Source: Haloechinothrix alba
GTDB taxonomy: Bacteria; Actinomycetota; Actinomycetes; Mycobacteriales; Pseudonocardiaceae
NCBI RefSeq assembly: GCF_900188115.1
Contig: NZ_FZNW01000010.1
Location: 1 to 64,000, forward strand
DNA length: 64,000 nt
Direction: 5' to 3'
Within the stretch, counting starts at the first letter, position 1. Each line of letters starts with the position of its first letter. This document shows, one piece after another, positions 38,505 to 46,566 of the stretch. Both the position numbers and the translations under genes were made by a program. The notes under the pieces were generated by a model that worked only from the letters and a program-made list of their open reading frames with translations, did not search any database and was not told the origin of the DNA.

Positions 38505-39842
38505 TCAGCTCGCGGTCCGTGCCGGTGCCGCGGGAGCCGAGGGACCGGTCGGCACGCCGCAGGCCGTGTCGACCTGCTCGTCCGCAGGTCCGGCGACTCC
38601 GCCCGAGCCGCTGCACACTCCGGTTTCCGGCAGCGTCAGCTCGACCCGCTCGGCCGCCGCGTGGTCCCCTGCCAGTGCCGCCGCGATGCTGCGCACCTGC
38701 TCGTAGCCGGTCAGGGCGAGGAACGTCGGTGCTCGCCCGTAGCTCTTCATGCCGGCCACGTACATTCCCGGCTCCGGGTGGGACAGCTCGCGCTCCCCGT
38801 GCGGGTAGACGGTGCCGCAGGAGTGCACGTTGGGATCGATCAGCGGGGCGAGCTCCGTCGGTGCCTGCAGGACCGGGTCCAGCTCCAGCCGCACCTCGGA
38901 CAGCCAGGACAGGTCGGGCCGGAACCCGGCGAGGGCGATGACCTCGTCGGCGGCCGTCACCTCGCGCCCGCTGGTCGAGGTCAGCACCAGGCGGCCATGC
39001 CGGTCCCTGGTGACATGCTCGGTGCGGAACCCGGTCACGACGGTGACGCGCCCGCTGTTCACGGCGGACCGGGCGCGCATGCCCAGCTCGCCCCGTGCCG
39101 GTAGCTGGTCGTCCTCGCCGCCACCGAAGGTGTCGCCGAGCTCGTCCCGCCGGAGCAGCCAGGTGACGCGCGTGTCCGGGTGCCGCTCGGTGAGGGCGTC
39201 GAGGCTCAGTAACGCCGTCATCGCCGAGTGCCCGCTGCCTGCGATCACCACGTGCTTGCCGGCGTAGCGGTCCCGCACGGCGGGCGTGGAGACATCCGGG
39301 ACCCGGTAGGTGATCCGGTCGGCGGCCGCCCGCTCACCGGTCGCGGGCAGCCCGTCGGCACCGAGCGGGTTCGGTGCCTGCCAGGTGCCGGAGGCGTCGA
39401 TGACGGCGCGCGCCTCCAGGCGCGTCTCGGTGCCGTCGCGGTCCCGGATGTGCACGGCCAGCGGCTCGTCCGCCCGGCCGGAGTCGACGACGCGGTCCCT
39501 CCCCGTACGTGCCACGCCGGTCACCTCGGTGCCGAGACGCACGCGGGAGCCGAGAGCGGCCGCCAGCGGCCGCAGGTACCGCTCGACCCAGTCGGCGCCT
39601 GTGGGGTAGCTGTTCCCGTCCGGATGCTGCCAGCCCTCGGAGGTGAGCAGCGTCCGCGCAGCGGGCGAGGTCAGGTCGGCCCACCGGGAGAACAGCCGGA
39701 TGTGCCCCCACTCGGAGACGGCCGCGCCTGCAGCGTGACCGCGTTCCAGGACGAGCGTGTCGATGTCGCGCTCGGCGAGCTCGGCTGCGGCGGCGAGCCC
39801 CACGGGCCCCGCGCCGATCACGACGACGGGCAACTCGGTCAT
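38505..39842 (-). CDS. FAD/NAD(P)-dependent flavoprotein of ars-type clusters (ArsO-like)
   Basis: This 445-residue flavoprotein has an FAD motif VVIGAGPVGLAAAAELAERD at residues 6-25 and an NAD(P) motif VVIAGSGHSAMTALL near residue 190. In between is EWGHIRLFSRWADLTSPAA, typical of the flavoprotein monooxygenases found with ArsR genes. Its C-terminus has Cys residues and a Pro/Ala-rich tail. GAAAGGAT precedes the ATG. It is the first gene of a minus operon with an MFS transporter. It may oxidise an organoarsenical or related toxicant; reaction unproven. Confidence 0.8.
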   Translation of the reverse strand: MTELPVVVIGAGPVGLAAAAELAERDIDTLVLERGHAAGAAVSEWGHIRLFSRWADLTSPAARTLLTSEGWQHPDGNSYPTGADWVERYLRPLAAALGSRVRLGTEVTGVARTGRDRVVDSGRADEPLAVHIRDRDGTETRLEARAVIDASGTWQAPNPLGADGLPATGERAAADRITYRVPDVSTPAVRDRYAGKHVVIAGSGHSAMTALLSLDALTERHPDTRVTWLLRRDELGDTFGGGEDDQLPARGELGMRARSAVNSGRVTVVTGFRTEHVTRDRHGRLVLTSTSGREVTAADEVIALAGFRPDLSWLSEVRLELDPVLQAPTELAPLIDPNVHSCGTVYPHGERELSHPEPGMYVAGMKSYGRAPTFLALTGYEQVRSIAAALAGDHAAAERVELTLPETGVCSGSGGVAGPADEQVDTACGVPTGPSAPAAPARTAS

Positions 39843-39861
39843 ATCCGATCCTTTCATCGAG

Positions 39862-39931
39862 ATATATCGATTGAACGAGTTCGAATCTATCGACGACGAT
39901 CGATTGACGCAAGTATCGATGGCAATCGATA
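39862..39931. promoter_or_regulatory. ArsR-type operator array between divergent genes
   Basis: TATCGAT (39914-39920) and ATCGATA (39925-39931) form a perfect inverted repeat with a 4-nt spacer, 12 bp before the ArsR-fusion ATG. Further TATCGA/ATCGAT half sites occur at about 39865-39871, 39889-39893 and 39899-39904. The 100-bp gap serves both the flavoprotein (minus) and the regulator (plus), so one regulator could repress both. Confidence 0.7.
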
Positions 39932-39942
39932 CACTTGGCGGT

Positions 39943-40794
39943 ATGACGACGGAGCTGCCCAGGGCCCAGGTGCTGCCTGCCGCCGACGCGGCCACCTACT
40001 CCGAGTGGTTCGCCTGCCTGGCCGAGCCGGTACGGGTTCGGCTGCTGCACGCAGTGGCCACCAGCCCGCGCGGGATCACGGTGGGTTCACTCGTCGAGAT
40101 CCTGGGTACGAGCCAGTCGACCTGCTCGCATCACGTGCGCAAGCTGGCCGAGGTCGGGTTCGTGCATGTCGAGAAGGTGGGCACGGCCACGATCGTCACG
40201 ATCAACCAGGCGTGCTGCAGCGGCCTGCCACACGCGGCCGATGTGGTGATGGGGACGCTGGTGCCGCGTCCGTGTTGCCCGGCGGACCTGCCGTCCGACG
40301 TCACCGTCCGCGCCCTCGGACAGCACGACTGGCCCGCGGTGCGCCGCATCTACGGCGAGGGGATAGCCACCGGGGTCGCCACCTTCGAGACCACCGTGCC
40401 CAGCCGGACCTCACTCGACTCGACGTGGCTACCGGAACATCGCTGGGTCGCCGAGATCGGTGGCGAGGTGGTCGGCTGGACCGCGGCGGCTCCCGTCAAC
40501 CGCCGCGCCGGGCACTCCGGGGTCGCCGAGACGGCGGTCGCCGTCGCCGAGGGATACCGGGGTCGTGGAGTGGGTAAGGCGCTGCTGCACAAGCAGGTCA
40601 CCGAGGCCGACTCCGCCGGGTTGTGGACCCTGGAGACGTCCCTGTTCCTCGGCAACCGCGCCGGTATCGCCGTGCACCACGCCGCGGGGTACCGCACCGT
40701 CGGCGTTCGCGAGCGCATCGCGCGGCGGGACGGGGTGTGGCACGACACCGTGCTGCTCGAACGCCGCAGCGCCACTTCGCCGGACACCGCCTGA
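39943..40794 (+). CDS. ArsR regulator fused to ArsN-type GNAT acetyltransferase
   Basis: This 283-residue fusion has an N-terminal ArsR winged helix (residues about 10-90; VRVRLLHAVATSPRGITVGSL, SQSTCSHHVRKLAEVGF) with Cys pairs in NQACCSGLPHAADV and RPCCPADLP that could bind As(III). The C-terminal GNAT domain (about 115-283) begins VTVRALGQHDWPAVRRIYGEG and has the acetyl-CoA loop VAEGYRGRGVGKALL. The RIYxEGIATGxATFET block is that of phosphinothricin/arsinothricin acetyltransferases. So it probably senses and acetylates the same toxicant. Promoter repeats TATCGAT precede it. Confidence 0.88.
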   Translation: MTTELPRAQVLPAADAATYSEWFACLAEPVRVRLLHAVATSPRGITVGSLVEILGTSQSTCSHHVRKLAEVGFVHVEKVGTATIVTINQACCSGLPHAADVVMGTLVPRPCCPADLPSDVTVRALGQHDWPAVRRIYGEGIATGVATFETTVPSRTSLDSTWLPEHRWVAEIGGEVVGWTAAAPVNRRAGHSGVAETAVAVAEGYRGRGVGKALLHKQVTEADSAGLWTLETSLFLGNRAGIAVHHAAGYRTVGVRERIARRDGVWHDTVLLERRSATSPDTA

Positions 40795-40810
40795 CGTTGC
40801 CGGGGGCCGG

Positions 40811-41380
40811 TCAGCGGTACGCGAACTCCCCCTCGGACGGGTCCCAGCGCAGACCGGGCACGGTCCAGCCGTTGCGTTTGACCATCTTCTTCGCCTCGCG
40901 CGCGTACCGCCCGGTGAGCCGGTCCAGGTAGAGGTATCCGTCGAGATGGTCGGTCTCGTGCTGCAGGCACCGTGCCAGGAAGCCGGTTCCCTCCACCTCG
41001 ACGGGGTGGTTCGCGGTGTCCACGCCGGTGACCCGGGCCCAGTCGGCGCGCCCGGTGGGGAAGGACTCGCCGGGCACGGACAGGCATCCCTCCCAGTCGT
41101 CCTCGGGGTCGGGCATGGTCTCCGGCACCGCCGAGGTCTCCAGGACCGGGTTGACCACCACCCCGGAATGCATCTGCCCGGAGTCGTCCGGGCAGTCGTA
41201 GACGAACACGCGCAGGTCGACGCCGATCTGGTTGGCGGCCAACCCGACGCCGGACGCCGCGTACATGGTCTTGAACATGTCGTCGACGAGCGTGGCCAAC
41301 CGCTCGTCGAAGGTCTCCACAGGGCGGGTCGGGGTGTGCAGGACAGGGTCGCCTGCGATGCAGATGGGATGCACGGTCAC
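40811..41380 (-). CDS. def: Peptide deformylase
   Basis: This 189-residue metalloenzyme removes the formyl group from nascent proteins. All three motifs are present: [10 protein letters not shown] (residues about 44-53), EGCLSVPG (about 97-104, Cys ligand) and QHETDHLDG (about 139-147, His ligands and catalytic Glu). The start is at 41380. It begins the conserved backbone segment def-DUF3263-LytR_C. The tail [18 protein letters not shown] is typical of the actinobacterial form. Confidence 0.95.
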   Translation of the reverse strand: MTVHPICIAGDPVLHTPTRPVETFDERLATLVDDMFKTMYAASGVGLAANQIGVDLRVFVYDCPDDSGQMHSGVVVNPVLETSAVPETMPDPEDDWEGCLSVPGESFPTGRADWARVTGVDTANHPVEVEGTGFLARCLQHETDHLDGYLYLDRLTGRYAREAKKMVKRNGWTVPGLRWDPSEGEFAYR

Positions 41381-41588
41381 GGCTACTCAGGATAACCGCT
41401 GGGGCGGTGCGCGGCGGCAGCACCGTCTTCCGGCGGGGACCTCGCGGCGTCGGCGTAACACGTTCGGGACGCGCCGACGGGCGATGCCAGCGGAGGCCAA
41501 CCTCGCCGTGATCTAATGGAGCAGGCGGAATAACATCGATGTCATTACGGCCGTGCGGTCCCGACACGATTGTGAGGCGAGCAGCCAG

Positions 41589-41909
41589 ATGGATGCCGCG
41601 GAGTCAACGCTCCGGAGCGAGGAACCCGCAGCCTCGGCGGCCGGCGAAGCGAGTGGGGGACTGTCCCGCCGCGATCACGAGATCCTCGCTTTCGAACGGC
41701 AGTGGTGGAAGTACGCGGGAGCCAAGGAAACCGCGATACGCGAGCTCTTCGGCATGTCGGCCACACGGTACTACCAGGTGCTCAACCGCCTGATCGACTC
41801 GCAGGAGGCGCTGAGCGCGGACCCGATGTTGATCAAGCGGCTGCGTAAGGCGCGCGCCGAGCGGCGTCGCACGCGTGCCGCGAGGAGGCTGGGGATCGAG
41901 CTGTCATGA
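41589..41909 (+). CDS. DUF3263 helix-turn-helix protein
   Basis: This 106-residue DNA-binding-like protein has a DUF3263 domain: LSRRDHEILAFERQWWKYAGAKETAIRELFGMSATRYYQVLNRL, spanning residues about 25-70. It then has an Arg-rich tail (RRRTRAARRLGIELS). The ATG at 41589 is chosen over a longer frame since the domain starts soon after. It overlaps the next gene by 4 bp (ATGA), so the two are coupled. In mycobacteria the same order follows def (Rv0430-Rv0431). Confidence 0.85.
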   Translation: MDAAESTLRSEEPAASAAGEASGGLSRRDHEILAFERQWWKYAGAKETAIRELFGMSATRYYQVLNRLIDSQEALSADPMLIKRLRKARAERRRTRAARRLGIELS

Positions 41910-42559
41910 CCATCGCAGGCATGTCACGTCCGATGCGCGCCGCCGGGTTCGGCCTGCTCGGTGTCGCGGCGATCGCCACGGTGATCGGTACGGCGAGCGC
42001 GATCAGCTCGGACGAACCGTCCGGCGACACGGCGGCGCCGACCTCACCCGCGGAACCGACGCCGTCCGAACCGGACGCCACTCCGGGCGAGGACACCGAG
42101 ACGCCGGCCGAGGACGGGGACGGGGACGGGGACGAGGAGCCGGACGACGAGGAGACCACCCCCGGCGACGAGGACGGCGATCAGGAGGACCCCGCGGACG
42201 GGGACGGCTCGGGAGACGGGACGGCGCGGCCCGGTGACAAGGGCCTGGACCCGGAAGCGCAGCGGACACCGGTGCGGGTGTTCAACAACAGCAACATCTC
42301 CGGGCTCGCCACCCGCGCGGCCGGAGACCTGCAGGACGCCGGGTGGAACGTCACCGGCCACGGCAACTACTCGGACGGCAGGATCCCGGCCTCGACGGTC
42401 TACTTCCGGGAAGGCACCGCTGAGGAATCCGTGGCCGAGAGGATCGGCTTCGAGTTCGGCATGCGTATCGAACCGCGCTTCGACGGGATCAAGGACTCCA
42501 GCCCCGGTGTGATCGTCATCGTGACGAAGGACTACGCGGAGTCGGGCAAGGACAACTGA
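41906..42559 (+). CDS. LytR C-terminal-domain protein, membrane-anchored
   Basis: This 217-residue protein has an N-terminal TM anchor (MRAAGFGLLGVAAIATVIGTA), a long Asp/Glu/Pro-rich linker (residues about 35-110), and a LytR_C domain at about 120-210 (VRVFNNSNISGLATRAAGDLQDAGWNV). The domain is probably outside the membrane and acts in cell-wall polymer attachment or its regulation. It overlaps the DUF3263 gene by 4 bp. It matches the position of Rv0431 in mycobacteria. Confidence 0.85.
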   Translation: MTIAGMSRPMRAAGFGLLGVAAIATVIGTASAISSDEPSGDTAAPTSPAEPTPSEPDATPGEDTETPAEDGDGDGDEEPDDEETTPGDEDGDQEDPADGDGSGDGTARPGDKGLDPEAQRTPVRVFNNSNISGLATRAAGDLQDAGWNVTGHGNYSDGRIPASTVYFREGTAEESVAERIGFEFGMRIEPRFDGIKDSSPGVIVIVTKDYAESGKDN

Positions 42560-42628
42560 CGGTCAGCGCCGTACCGGACGGCCCCGCGACGGGTGACGCG
42601 GTGTGCCACCGGTCCGTTGCCGTGCGCT

Positions 42629-42670
42629 CCGATGCCACCGGCCGGGCCGCGGCCCGGCCGGTGGCATCGG
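42629..42670. terminator. Perfect 42-bp palindrome between convergent genes
   Basis: The two 21-bp halves are exact reverse complements with no loop: the left half starts CCGATGCCACC and the right half ends GGTGGCATCGG. It abuts the stop codon of pssA (minus, ending 42671) and follows the LytR_C gene (plus). It should act as a terminator in both directions. Very GC-rich and with no T-tract. Confidence 0.8.
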
Positions 42671-43579
42671 TTACTGCTTGTAGCGGTGACGCAGCCCGAT
42701 GCGCCGCCAGTCGCGTACCCGCCTGGCAGGTGTGCCGGGAGGGCCCGCTCCGGCGACGGCGCGGCGCGCCGGCCTGCGCAGTCCCAGCCTGCGGTGCGAG
42801 CGCCCGCCACGCCGGATGGCGCGGCGCTCCTTCGCCGGCACTTCCCAGGCCTCCGGATGCGCGGCCAGCCACCGGTACCGGTACACCGCGTACGGCAGGT
42901 GGGCAAGGTACAGCAGCAACGCAGCCGACAGGGCGACCAGCGGGAACTGGATGATGGCCGCGGCGAGCAGGCCCACACCGACCAGCAGCGGCGCCACGGC
43001 CTTGGCGGGTACCCGCATCGTCTTCACCGACAGGGTGGGCAGCCTGCTGATCAGCAGCGCCGCGATGGCGATCATCCATCCCCAGACCGCGACAGGATGT
43101 GTCCACCAGCCCGAACCGAACTCCAGCGTCAGCGCGACCGGCAGCAACGCGAGAAGCCCGCCGGCTGGAGCGGGGACGCCGACGAAGAACTCGTCGGCGT
43201 ACGGGGGTTGCTCGGTGTCGTCCAGCAGGGTGTTGAAGCGGGCGAGCCGCAGGATCATGCACACCGCGAACACCAGCGCGGCGATCCAGCCGAACCGGTG
43301 CCCGTCGGAGAGCCAGATGAACAGGACCAGCGCGGGCGCGACCCCGAAGGACACCGCGTCGGAAAGCGAGTCCAGCTCCGCCCCGGTCTTCGAGGTGGCA
43401 TCGAGCAGCCTGGCGATCCGGCCGTCCAGACTGTCCAGCAATGCCGCGACGACCACCCCGACGATCGCGATGTCGTAGCTACCGAGCAACGCGAACTGCA
43501 CAGAGGACAGGCCTGCGCAGAGGGCGAGAATGGTGATCGCGTTCGGGAGGAGGCGAACGCCGGGGGCGGTTCGCGTCAT
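42671..43579 (-). CDS. pssA: CDP-diacylglycerol-serine O-phosphatidyltransferase (PssA)
   Basis: This 302-residue membrane enzyme makes phosphatidylserine from CDP-diacylglycerol and serine. The CDP-alcohol phosphotransferase signature D-G-x2-A-R-x8-G-x3-D-x3-D is present as LDGRIARLLDATSKTG then AELDSLSDA. It has about eight TM helices and a basic C-terminal tail (RRAIRRGGRSHRRLGLRR). The ATG at 43579 is 5 nt after the psd stop. In the same operon as psd, upstream. Confidence 0.93.
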   Translation of the reverse strand: MTRTAPGVRLLPNAITILALCAGLSSVQFALLGSYDIAIVGVVVAALLDSLDGRIARLLDATSKTGAELDSLSDAVSFGVAPALVLFIWLSDGHRFGWIAALVFAVCMILRLARFNTLLDDTEQPPYADEFFVGVPAPAGGLLALLPVALTLEFGSGWWTHPVAVWGWMIAIAALLISRLPTLSVKTMRVPAKAVAPLLVGVGLLAAAIIQFPLVALSAALLLYLAHLPYAVYRYRWLAAHPEAWEVPAKERRAIRRGGRSHRRLGLRRPARRAVAGAGPPGTPARRVRDWRRIGLRHRYKQ

Positions 43580-43584
43580 GGGGG

Positions 43585-44334
43585 TCAACTTCCGGCGGTC
43601 GATTCGGGTGGCTGGGCTGCGCCTGGTGCCGACGGGAGTGCCGCGAGCGGGGTTTCCCCGCCGATGGCACGCTGCCCCGCTGTCACCAGGACATGGCTTC
43701 CGTGCGGGAGGTAGATGTCGACGCGGGATCCGAACCGGATCAGGCCGTAGGTGGAGCCCACCCGGCCGGCGTCGCCTTCCGTGACGTCGCAGACGATGCG
43801 GCGAGCCACCAGCCCCGCGATCTGCACCACGGTGAGCTCCTGTCCGTCCTCTGTGCGCAGTAGCAGGGCGTTGCGCTCGTTGACCTCACTCGCCTTGTCC
43901 AGGTCGGCCGAGAGGAACTTGCCAGGGCGGTAGGCGACGCGCTCGACCGTGCCGGTGGCGGGGAGCCGCTGCACGTGGACGTCGAGCACGGACAGGAAGA
44001 TGCTGATCCGCGTGCGGGGCCGCTGGTCGGTTCCGAGCTCGGCAGGCGGGGTGGCCTCCTCGACGGCGGCGACGGTGCCGTCGGCCGGGGCCACCGCGAG
44101 GTGCGGGTTCGCAGGCGCCACGCGGTTCGGCTCCCGGAAGAACCACGCGAGCGCGCCCGCGGCGAGCACGCCTGCGGTGCCGAGCGGGGCGGCGATCCTG
44201 CGCAGCAGCAGCGCCGCGGCGAGGGCACCGATCACGAACGGCCTGCCTGCGGGGTGCACCGGCGGCACCGACTCCCTCGCCAGGTGCAGGATTCTGGCGA
44301 CCGTGTTGTCGCCCGTGTACGAATCAGGGTTCAT
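43585..44334 (-). CDS. psd: Phosphatidylserine decarboxylase (short form)
   Basis: This 249-residue membrane-associated enzyme makes phosphatidylethanolamine. It is the short, archaeal-like form, with a TM region near residues 30-60. The self-cleaving site that yields the pyruvoyl group is IRFGSRVDIYLP (Gly-Ser at about 200). Conserved His occur in LSVLDVHVQRLPATG. The ATG at 44334 is the family start. With pssA it gives PE synthesis in one unit. Confidence 0.93.
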   Translation of the reverse strand: MNPDSYTGDNTVARILHLARESVPPVHPAGRPFVIGALAAALLLRRIAAPLGTAGVLAAGALAWFFREPNRVAPANPHLAVAPADGTVAAVEEATPPAELGTDQRPRTRISIFLSVLDVHVQRLPATGTVERVAYRPGKFLSADLDKASEVNERNALLLRTEDGQELTVVQIAGLVARRIVCDVTEGDAGRVGSTYGLIRFGSRVDIYLPHGSHVLVTAGQRAIGGETPLAALPSAPGAAQPPESTAGS

Positions 44335-44459
44335 CGTTCTGCGCTCTATCTGCAAGGTCTGCTGGAATGCTCTCACGCTAGACCACAGCGCGGGGGCACC
44401 CGCGCGGGGCTCGACCGCCGTGCCGGGCCGGGTCGGGCTGTCCGGAACGGCACGGGCGC

Positions 44460-45683
44460 TCAGCTCAGCAGCAGCACATCGACCTCGTCACCTTCGGCCA
44501 GCTCCGTGGTGTCCTCGTCGACCACGATCAGACAGTTCGCCTGCGCGAAGGAGGCGAGCAGGTGGGAGCCCGGCCCGCCGTGCGGCGCGACGGTCCCTGC
44601 GGAGTCGTTTGTGGACGCGGCAGGGGTGGGTTTGTGGTAGCCGCGCCGGAACTGACGCTTGCCGCCTGGCGAGTGCAGGGGCTCGAGCAGGCGGGCGCGG
44701 GCAGCGGGGCGGTCGACGTGCGGGTGCCCTATCGCGGCGAGCAGCGCGGGACGCAGGAAGACCTCGTAGGACACGAGCACGCTGACGGGGTTGCCTGGCA
44801 GGGTCACGATCGGCACGCCGTCGAGCGTCCCGCTGCCCTGCGGGCCGCCCGGCTGCATCGCCACCTTGGTGAAGGTCATGTGCTCGCCGGTGAGGGCGTC
44901 CTTGACCACCTCGTAAGCGCCCGCGCTCACGCCCCCTGAGGTCACGACCAGGTCGGCCGCGCTCGCCCGCTCCGCGAGGGCGGCCGTGAACTCGCCGACG
45001 TCGTCGGCGACCGCGCGTAGCACGTCCACCTCGCATCCGAGCCCGCGCAGCGAGGCGGCCAGCATCACGCTGTTCGACTCGTAGATCTGGCCGTCGAGCC
45101 GCGTCGCGGGTGGGGTGACCAGCTCGGTACCTGTGGAGACCACCAGCACCCGCGGGGGCACCCGCACGGCGAGGCGATCCCGCCCGATGGCGGCGGCCAG
45201 GCCCAGCTGCGCGGCACCGAGGACCGTGCCTGCCTGCAGCGCGGGAGCGCCCTCGGCCAGGTCCTCGCCCGCGCGGCGCACGTTGTTGCCGGCCTCGGCC
45301 GGGACGGACACGCGCACCGTGGCGGTGCCCGCGTCGGTGTCCTCCACGCGGATCACGGAGTCAGCGCCCGGCGGTACGGGGGCGCCGGTCATGATCCGGT
45401 GTGCCGTTCCGGGACGCAGTTCGGGGACGTCGGTGCGGCCCGCCGGGATGTCCTCGTCGACGGGCAGTGCGACGGGATGCTCCGCGCTCGCCGCGGCCAC
45501 GTCCTCGGCGCGCACCGCGTAGCCGTCCATGGCCGAGTTGTCGAAGTGCGGCAGCGGGACGCCCGCCGTGACATCCTCGGCAAGGACGAGGCCGTGGCAG
45601 TCCCGCAGCGGGAGCTCGCGCACCCGCGCCTGTGGTACCAGCGCACGGATCGTTGCCTGGTGCTCGGCGACGGAAACGGTCAT
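44460..45683 (-). CDS. moeA: Molybdopterin molybdotransferase (MoeA)
   Basis: This 407-residue enzyme inserts molybdate into adenylated molybdopterin. Motifs: PHFDNSAMDGYAVRAEDV, HRIMTGAPVPPGADSVI, VSTGTELVTPP, TSGGVSAGAYEVVKDAL, and TLPGNPVSVLVSYEVF. ATG 45683 is preferred over GTG 45692 because GAGGGGTG is 8 nt upstream. It lies 125 bp upstream of psd, in the order seen in mycobacteria (pssA-psd-moeA). Confidence 0.94.
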   Translation of the reverse strand: MTVSVAEHQATIRALVPQARVRELPLRDCHGLVLAEDVTAGVPLPHFDNSAMDGYAVRAEDVAAASAEHPVALPVDEDIPAGRTDVPELRPGTAHRIMTGAPVPPGADSVIRVEDTDAGTATVRVSVPAEAGNNVRRAGEDLAEGAPALQAGTVLGAAQLGLAAAIGRDRLAVRVPPRVLVVSTGTELVTPPATRLDGQIYESNSVMLAASLRGLGCEVDVLRAVADDVGEFTAALAERASAADLVVTSGGVSAGAYEVVKDALTGEHMTFTKVAMQPGGPQGSGTLDGVPIVTLPGNPVSVLVSYEVFLRPALLAAIGHPHVDRPAARARLLEPLHSPGGKRQFRRGYHKPTPAASTNDSAGTVAPHGGPGSHLLASFAQANCLIVVDEDTTELAEGDEVDVLLLS

Positions 45684-45733
45684 GGTGTCCACCCCTCACG
45701 TAATACCTGTGCGGCGACCCTACCCCGCGCCCA

Positions 45734-45793
45734 GGTGGGAGCCGAATGTCACGTACGGCTCCCTAGATGGAACCGCTGTCACCTTCGGCTCCA
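45734..45793 (+). repeat. Intergenic hairpin repeat, copy D
   Basis: Family copy with left arm GGAGCCGAA and right arm TaCGGCTCC (one mismatch), and the second half GGAACCGCTGTCACC then TTCGGCTCC. It lies in the divergent gap between moeA (minus) and the AIM24-like gene (plus), so here it cannot be a simple 3' terminator. Confidence 0.8.
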
Positions 45794-45890
45794 CAACATC
45801 CGTGCCGACGCCCCGTTGCGGCGGTCGCATGCGAAACTGCTTTCGCGCCGAGAGGCGGACGCAGCGGCGAAGGTATCGAGGGAGGATCCG

Positions 45891-46502
45891 GTGGAGGTGC
45901 ACACGCGGCACACGCCGTGGTTCGGGGTCGCCCGGGTGGTGCTGTCCGCGGGGGAGGCGGTCCGGGCCGAGCAGCGGGCGATGGTCGCGACCAGCTTCGG
46001 GGTGTCCGTCGTGCCCGACGGCACGGCAGGCAGGCGAGCCGCGAACCCACCCACCACCTTTACCGCGCCCGCCGAGGGCGGCTGGGTCGACCTCGCTCCG
46101 CAGCACCCCGGTGACGTGTACGCGCTGGAGCTGCCCACGACCGGAGGCTGGTGCGTGGCACGGGACGCGGTGCTGGCCAGCCCCGCCACGATGCGGGACG
46201 ACCCCCTGTGGTCGGGGTTCCGGCAGCTGTTCGGCGCGGAACCGGGCTTCCTGCGGCACGTCAGCGGGTACGGGTCACTCGTACTGGGAAGCGGCGGCCC
46301 CGTCGAGGCGTTCTCGCTGGAGGCGGGCGAGGTCTTCACCATCGCGCCCGCCTACCTGCTCGGCTATCCCGATGCCGTGCAGTGCCGGTTGCGCGCACTC
46401 GACCCGGCCGGGCCACAGTCGCTGCGCACCGGGGACGGGTTGGTGCTGGACGTCGCAGGCCCCGGGACCGTGCTGGCAAGGACGCGCCGGGCGGCGAGCT
46501 GA
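45891..46502 (+). CDS. AIM24-family protein
   Basis: This 203-residue protein has the AIM24/TIGR00266-like beta-rich fold: VEVHTRHTPWFGVARVVLSAGEAV at the start, then HVSGYGSLVLGSGG and TIAPAYLLGYPDAVQC. The GTG at 45891 follows GGGAGGATCC. Function unknown. It is 64 bp before a kinase gene on the same strand and may share its transcript. Confidence 0.75.
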   Translation: MEVHTRHTPWFGVARVVLSAGEAVRAEQRAMVATSFGVSVVPDGTAGRRAANPPTTFTAPAEGGWVDLAPQHPGDVYALELPTTGGWCVARDAVLASPATMRDDPLWSGFRQLFGAEPGFLRHVSGYGSLVLGSGGPVEAFSLEAGEVFTIAPAYLLGYPDAVQCRLRALDPAGPQSLRTGDGLVLDVAGPGTVLARTRRAAS

Positions 46503-46566
46503 CCCCGAGCGCGGTGGAACGGCCGCCAGTCGGTCATTCCGGACCGGAACGACTAGGCTGCCATGC

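Noticed and set aside
44335..44459. Terminator between moeA and psd
   Set aside because: CCGTGCCG and CGGCACGG arms are about 30 nt apart with many alternatives; too weak, and the genes may be one transcript.
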